A stretch of 64,000 nucleotides of DNA, taken from positions 4,278,001 to 4,342,000 of the forward strand of contig NZ_CP144164.1 in the NCBI RefSeq assembly GCF_037478005.1, given 5' to 3'. The stretch's first letter is position 1, and every line of letters begins with the position of its first letter. The translations under genes and the position numbers were made by a program. Below are positions 59,725 to 64,000 of this stretch, piece by piece. The notes beneath the pieces were generated by a model that had not been told where the DNA came from, did no database searches, and saw only the letters and a program-made list of their open reading frames with translations. The stretch comes from Alteromonas sp. M12. Lineage in GTDB: Bacteria; Pseudomonadota; Gammaproteobacteria; Enterobacterales; Alteromonadaceae.

Positions 59725-61347
59725 ATGTTTATTATAAAATACTATGGACTGGGCGGGATTTTATCATTAGCTCTTGCCTTGCTGATTGATAGCTTTTTGT
59801 TCAAAGTATTGTTTATCTGGATTGGCCTTTCGCTTATTTTGGTCACCTTTGCCTATTCAGTCCAATCACCTAAAATTTTTAGAAAAAAAATTGATGGTTC
59901 AATCCCATTCTATGTGAAGTGGGTTTTTGTGCCCTTTTTTGTTGGTGTGCAGTTGTATAACGCTTGGGCTCGTAAAAACGACAGCGTCCCGCCAATCCAA
60001 AAAATTCGTGACAAGCTATTTCTTGCCTGCCGCTTATTTCCTTCCGATATGCCAGAGCTAAATCATTTAGAAGTCAAAGCGGTACTCGATGTGACGGCTG
60101 AATTCGATGGGCTAGATGTTTCTGCCCATGGTGAAAATATGGACTATCTGAATGTTCCCGTATTAGATCATCAAACTCCTTCGAAAGATGATTTGATGCA
60201 AGCCATTAGCTGGATAGACAATCATATTAAAACCGGCAAAGCCGTCGTTGTCCATTGTGCGCTAGGTAGAGGCCGGTCTGTATTGGTTATGGCCGCTTAC
60301 TTGTTAAGTAAAAGTCCAGAATTGTCAGTAGAAGAAGCCATCAAAGAAATCAATCAAACCCGTTCCACCGCAAGGTTGAATAAACATCAGTTAAAAAAGC
60401 TAAAAGACTTGCACAGCCAAGGCGTATTTACTCAAAAAAATCGACTCGCTATAGTTGCCAACCCTGTTGCTGGCGGCGGTAAATGGCAAGACAGCAAAGA
60501 GGAAATTATTCAACGCCTGTCACCTCACTTTGATTTGCAAATATACCAAACAACGCCAGAACAAGATGGCAAAGAAATGGCTCAACAAGCCATAAAAGAA
60601 GGTGCAAAATGCATTATTGCATGCGGCGGTGATGGCACCTTGACAGAAGTTGCGACTCAATTGGTCAACACAGATTTAACGTTGGGCATAATGCCTATGG
60701 GAACCGCTAACGCGCTTGGTCACGCACTCTATGGCCCTTCTTCGAAAGTAACGCCTGTAGCAGTTGCCTGCGATGCTATTATTGCCGGTAATGTTATGCA
60801 AATTGATACTGCAACTTGCAATGATGAACTTGTACTTTTAGTGGTAGGCATTGGCTTTGAACAGAAAATGATAGAAAAGGCTAATCGTGATGAAAAGAAT
60901 AATAGCGGTCAATTCGCTTATTTAGGGGCATTGTACGATGCTATAGAAGTCAATAACAGCGCCAACTTAAATATCCAAATTGACGACAATGATCCGCAAT
61001 CGATTCATACTGGAAGTTTAGTCATTGCCAATGCGGCGCCAGCCACCACTGTATTAGCACAAGGTGGAGGACTACCAGATTTTACTGACGGTTTGTTAGA
61101 TGTTACTTGGCTTACTAATACCTCAAGCGCCAGTGAAAATTACTTAAAATTAGCGCAACTAGCGCTGCGAACCATGTTTGATAGTGGCGACGACGAAACT
61201 ATTCAGCACACCACAGCTAAACGCATAACAGTCAAATCCGAAGGCAAACTAAAGTATGTAGTAGATGGGGAAAACAGAGAAGCTGATAGCATTCAAGTAA
61301 CCCAGAACCCGCAGTCCTTGAAGGTCTTTTCTCAACCCAAAAACTAG
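59725..61347 (+). CDS. Fusion of dual-specificity phosphatase and diacylglycerol kinase-like domain
   Basis: This 540-residue protein has two membrane helices near the N-terminus (about residues 9-48) plus a third amphipathic segment. A cysteine-phosphatase domain follows (about 85-225) with the HCALGRGRS signature (Cys-x5-Arg, about 172). A YegS/LCB5-type lipid-kinase domain spans about 240-540 (VANPVAGGGKW, CGGDGTLTEVATQL, MGTANALGHAL). The phosphatase part resembles PTPMT1-like enzymes that act on phosphatidylglycerophosphate. The two activities could act in sequence on lipid phosphates; that is inference. Confidence 0.85.
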   Translation: MFIIKYYGLGGILSLALALLIDSFLFKVLFIWIGLSLILVTFAYSVQSPKIFRKKIDGSIPFYVKWVFVPFFVGVQLYNAWARKNDSVPPIQKIRDKLFLACRLFPSDMPELNHLEVKAVLDVTAEFDGLDVSAHGENMDYLNVPVLDHQTPSKDDLMQAISWIDNHIKTGKAVVVHCALGRGRSVLVMAAYLLSKSPELSVEEAIKEINQTRSTARLNKHQLKKLKDLHSQGVFTQKNRLAIVANPVAGGGKWQDSKEEIIQRLSPHFDLQIYQTTPEQDGKEMAQQAIKEGAKCIIACGGDGTLTEVATQLVNTDLTLGIMPMGTANALGHALYGPSSKVTPVAVACDAIIAGNVMQIDTATCNDELVLLVVGIGFEQKMIEKANRDEKNNSGQFAYLGALYDAIEVNNSANLNIQIDDNDPQSIHTGSLVIANAAPATTVLAQGGGLPDFTDGLLDVTWLTNTSSASENYLKLAQLALRTMFDSGDDETIQHTTAKRITVKSEGKLKYVVDGENREADSIQVTQNPQSLKVFSQPKN

Positions 61348-61374
61348 GCTGGATGCCATGCAAGCGATACGATT

Positions 61375-61410
61375 TTCAATCAAGCAGTAGGTATTTACTG
61401 CTTGATTGAA
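61375..61410. repeat. Perfect 15 bp hairpin after the kinase gene
   Basis: TTCAATCAAGCAGTA (61375-61389) and TACTGCTTGATTGAA (61396-61410) are exact complements with a 6-nt loop. No T-run follows on either strand. The remaining 252 bases of this gap show nothing I can name. Confidence 0.55.
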
Positions 61411-61662
61411 TTCGGCAAACTTACAACTCCCTCGAACATAAGTAAGTAATATTTACTCAAGCTCAATATATCACCAATCAAGAGTTGCCAATAAATACAT
61501 ATAAATCAGTAAGTTAAACTATGGCGCAAATATTGAATAATAATTAGTGAATAACCCATAGCGATTAAACAAGATTGGTAAGTAGCAATATTTTTCACAT
61601 AGCGTAAACAAAGAACACATGCGCACCTAAATTTAAGGTAAAGATTCACTAAGGAGCTCAGA

Positions 61663-62148
61663 ATGTCAGTGGTTAACAATAATAAAGAAGATAGATTAGA
61701 AGCCAACCGGACGCTTCTCAAAGCGGTAATTCAAATGTGCCGATTAGGTGGTGATTTTTATAACCTTATAGGTCAAAACATTAAACACTATGCCATTAAA
61801 CAAGTCTGTTTTGACATGGCGAAAAGCTATTTCAAACAGATACCTGAACTTGTCGAAATTGCCCAAGACCGCTATCAATTATCCGAACAAGAAACCATGA
61901 CTTCTACTTCCATAGAAGACTATTACCATAATATTTTGAGCAAGCAGGTCAAATTAAATCCCCCAGACCTACTTAAGCATTTGATTGAAGTTGAAGAACA
62001 GCATTTAGCAGAATTAAATAACGCGATCGACGCAACAAGTGAACTTGATGTTAAAGGCGCTATTTCAAAAGTAGTCGCGCAAATAATCGTGACTTACCAA
62101 AAGTTAACGGATCTAACACATTCAATTTCAGATAACCAAACCTCATAG
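61663..62148 (+). CDS. Small helical protein, ferritin-like (DUF2383-like)
   Basis: This 161-residue all-helical cytosolic protein has AAGGAG before the start. Four helices are likely: ANRTLLKAVIQMCRLGGDFY, YAIKQVCFDMAKSYFKQIP, a middle helix with YYHNILSKQVK, and LIEVEEQHLAELNNAID. The spacing of Asp/Glu/His suggests a ferritin-like or stress-protein bundle, but no clear di-iron pattern is complete. The MscS gene begins 19 bases later, so the two are cotranscribed. Confidence 0.6.
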   Translation: MSVVNNNKEDRLEANRTLLKAVIQMCRLGGDFYNLIGQNIKHYAIKQVCFDMAKSYFKQIPELVEIAQDRYQLSEQETMTSTSIEDYYHNILSKQVKLNPPDLLKHLIEVEEQHLAELNNAIDATSELDVKGAISKVVAQIIVTYQKLTDLTHSISDNQTS

Positions 62149-62167
62149 AAAATGGGAAGTATTGAAT

Positions 62168-63145
62168 ATGGAACTTATTGAAATAGATAAATTTTGGACA
62201 TTAATTCACGACAAGCTTGAAGGGTGGCTGGAATCTGGAATCAAACATTTACCTAATTTTGTAGTGGCCATACTACTCGCCATTGTTTTTGGCCTTATCG
62301 CTAAGTTTGTGGGTAGAGCGGTTCGAAATGTACTGCGAAGAACCTTAGAGTCAAGACAGATAGCTGACTTGTTAGCATCCATTATTAAAGTAATGGTGCT
62401 AATTGCAGGACTCTTTATAGCTTTAGACTTCCTTGGATTGACCGGCACAGTGACGTCATTGTTGGCAGGGGCTGGAATCGTAGGTTTGGCGCTAGGTTTT
62501 GCGTTCCAAGATATGGCAGAAAACCTAATTGCAGGTATTGCCATGGGGATAAGAAAACCGTTCCAAATTGGTGATGTGATAGAAGCAGATAAAGTATTTG
62601 GTACTGTGCAAACCATAAATCTGCGAAACACCTTAGTTGAGACCTTTTTCGGTCAAATTGAAGTCATTCCTAACAAAATTCTGTTTCGAAACATACTCAC
62701 TAATTATTCTGCTACAGGAAGACGGCGAATAGAAGTTCCTGTTGGCATATCCTACGCCGATGATCCCGAACAAGCAGTTAAGGCAATAGTCGAGGTAATT
62801 AATCAGTGTGATTTTGTGATAAATAAGGAAGAAACAGACGTGTTCGCTAAGGGCTTTGGTGCAAGTAGTGTTGATCTACTGGTTTGGTTTTGGATTAGAT
62901 ATCCAGGAGAAACGGGATTTATGCAAGCCAGACACAAAGCGGTTGTGGAAATTAAAAAAGCTTTAGAAGCCTCAGATATTTTAATTCCGTTTCCAATCAG
63001 AACTCTGGATTTTGGCGCCAAAGGTGGCGAGAAACTGAATACAATGCTGAGCGATCGGCACAGAAAAGACAGTAACGAAAATCCTGAACAAGGCTCAGAG
63101 TCGGCTTCTCAGTCAGCCGAGGATTCAAATCCGGATTCAGAATAA
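62168..63145 (+). CDS. MscS family mechanosensitive channel
   Basis: This 325-residue channel has ATG 62168 nine bases after GGGAAG; a TTG two codons earlier is too close. Helices span about 25-45, 65-85 and 95-115. The pore helix SLLAGAGIVGLALGFAFQDM and the following RKPFQIGDVIEADKVFGTV are classical MscS. The C-terminus ends in a disordered Ser/Glu/Asp-rich tail after TLDFGAKGG. It is in an operon with the ferritin-like gene and closed by a terminator. Confidence 0.93.
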   Translation: MELIEIDKFWTLIHDKLEGWLESGIKHLPNFVVAILLAIVFGLIAKFVGRAVRNVLRRTLESRQIADLLASIIKVMVLIAGLFIALDFLGLTGTVTSLLAGAGIVGLALGFAFQDMAENLIAGIAMGIRKPFQIGDVIEADKVFGTVQTINLRNTLVETFFGQIEVIPNKILFRNILTNYSATGRRRIEVPVGISYADDPEQAVKAIVEVINQCDFVINKEETDVFAKGFGASSVDLLVWFWIRYPGETGFMQARHKAVVEIKKALEASDILIPFPIRTLDFGAKGGEKLNTMLSDRHRKDSNENPEQGSESASQSAEDSNPDSE

Positions 63146-63213
63146 TTATTGGGCAAGATTAAAAGTCCGATTGATGTAATTTTGCAGTGGATTAATCGAT
63201 AAATCGACCTACC

Positions 63214-63242
63214 GCCAGCTAAGTAAAATTAGCTGGCTTTTA
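63214..63242 (+). terminator. Terminator after mscS
   Basis: GCCAGCTAA-GTAAAA-TTAGCTGGC followed by TTTTT lies 68 bases after the stop. Confidence 0.88.
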
Positions 63243-63363
63243 ACCATCAAAGTATTCTTAAAAGCATCTACCTATTGAATTTATGCTAACGTTATTCACT
63301 ATCGTGTTAAATACTCGTTCATTTTTATCTTTTATCTGTAAAATATCGCAAAGAGGTGATTTC

Positions 63364-63384
63364 ATGAATAGGATATTAATCTAG
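63364..63384 (+). CDS. Six-codon leader frame before the sensor gene
   Basis: ATG 63364 opens MNRILI-stop, with an excellent Shine-Dalgarno AGAGGTGAT (63352-63360) at the right distance. Its stop TAG (63382-63384) is one base before the ATG of the next gene, whose own ribosome site is weak. It may couple translation. Confidence 0.45.
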   Translation: MNRILI

Positions 63385-63385
63385 C

Positions 63386-64000
63386 ATGGCATTAAAAATC
63401 GAAGATCGGACTTTAGAAGATAAAATCCTGTTAGCTATTACGGCCTCCGCAACCCTAATATTATTCCCTTTCCTGATTATTAGTCTTTTGGCTGACGATC
63501 GCGCTCATATTCTGGTGGATCTGGTCGCGGTTGGCGGTATCTTTACTATTTTTCTTGGCGTATGGTTTACCAGTAGAATTAAGTTATTCAGGGGGTTATT
63601 CGCGGTTGTTGCTCAAGTTACCATTTTGTTGGGCATTTATTTTAAAGGGGCTGGATTAATATATTGGATTTTCCCAATCATCATAGCCAGTTTCTATTTA
63701 TTACCAACCATAGCCGCTAGCTTATTTAATTTCCTTTTAGTAACGGTTGCGTGCTTACTAACCTATCAGCAATTTGACAGTTTTACCCTGCCACGTATTA
63801 TCGGTGCGTTTATAGTAACGAATATTTTTTCGTTAACATTCTCCGTTTTTATGCAAAATAAAAATCGTCAATTATCAGCAAAAGACAAAATAAACCAACT
63901 TCACAATAATATTCTCGAGTTGATCGTCAAATCCAATAAATTATCTAAAGTATTACCAGCAATTACACAAGCTATTGAGAATGAAATTCCACATGCCGTA
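63386..64000 (+). CDS. Membrane sensor protein, N-terminal part (cut by window edge)
   Basis: The frame is open for 205 codons to the right edge. It begins MALKIEDRTLEDKILLAITA and has about six membrane segments up to residue 155, a MASE-like sensor layout. Then comes a cytosolic helix (QNKNRQLSAKDKINQLHNNI) and the start of ELIVKSNKLSKVLPAITQAI, which resembles the first helix of GAF domains in GGDEF/EAL proteins. A c-di-GMP enzyme is therefore likely but lies outside the window. Confidence 0.6.
   Translation, partial: MALKIEDRTLEDKILLAITASATLILFPFLIISLLADDRAHILVDLVAVGGIFTIFLGVWFTSRIKLFRGLFAVVAQVTILLGIYFKGAGLIYWIFPIIIASFYLLPTIAASLFNFLLVTVACLLTYQQFDSFTLPRIIGAFIVTNIFSLTFSVFMQNKNRQLSAKDKINQLHNNILELIVKSNKLSKVLPAITQAIENEIPHAV

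Overview
This 64 kb window is a chromosomal segment of a marine gammaproteobacterium, most likely of the Alteromonadaceae (Glaciecola/Paraglaciecola-like). I infer this from the AT-leaning composition, the truD-surE-pcm-(DUF368)-nlpD-rpoS order, the OPAA-type prolidase, EfpL, the PA2779/PA2778 pair, tamAB and fadBA. No similarity search was possible. The window is gene-dense and almost entirely chromosomal core. I see no rRNA, tRNA, CRISPR array, prophage or intact insertion sequence. Both edges cut genes: putA on the left and a membrane sensor gene on the right.

Layout. 0-5 kb: 3' part of putA, then a TIGR03546/TIGR03545-type membrane pair. 5-12 kb: ftsB, ispD, ispF, truD, surE, pcm, a DUF368 transporter, nlpD and rpoS, which link cell division, isoprenoid precursors, tRNA modification, protein repair and the stationary-phase sigma factor. 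12-17 kb: tpx, a small membrane protein, a TetR regulator, a TPR-like hypothetical protein, efpL, a GyrI-like protein and folA. 17-25 kb: a PA2779/PA2778 secreted-protein/cysteine-peptidase pair, obgE-rpmA-rplU, ispB, pepQ and slt. 25-35 kb: fadBA, a secreted lipase, a small membrane protein/XRE module, a gap with five degenerate 21-23 bp iterons, a YitT protein, a VOC protein, an aldehyde dehydrogenase and purA-yjeT. 35-43 kb: an OmpR-type regulator, two spondin-domain genes, a GGDEF/EAL protein and a rimK/aspartoacylase/zinc-protease operon. 43-53 kb: an MscS channel, a DUF1439 protein, zntB-mgtE and tamA-tamB. 53-64 kb: a MarR regulator facing proBA, a DUF2177 protein, hemerythrin, an EEP-family protein, pldA, a phosphatase/lipid-kinase fusion, a ferritin-like protein with MscS, and the cut sensor.

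Themes. Envelope biology is strong: tamAB, pldA, the lipid kinase fusion, slt, nlpD, two MscS channels and lipoproteins. Proline appears at both ends, with catabolism (putA) on the left and synthesis (proBA) on the right; a MarR gene resembling compatible-solute regulators faces proBA. The items most worth a second look are the iteron-like remnant near 30.7 kb, the peptidase/double-glycine substrate pair near 17.5 kb, the rimK cluster beside an EAL protein, the phosphatase-lipid kinase fusion, the spondin/response-regulator block, and several structured 5' leaders (rplU, rpoS, zntB, and a six-codon leader before the right-edge gene).
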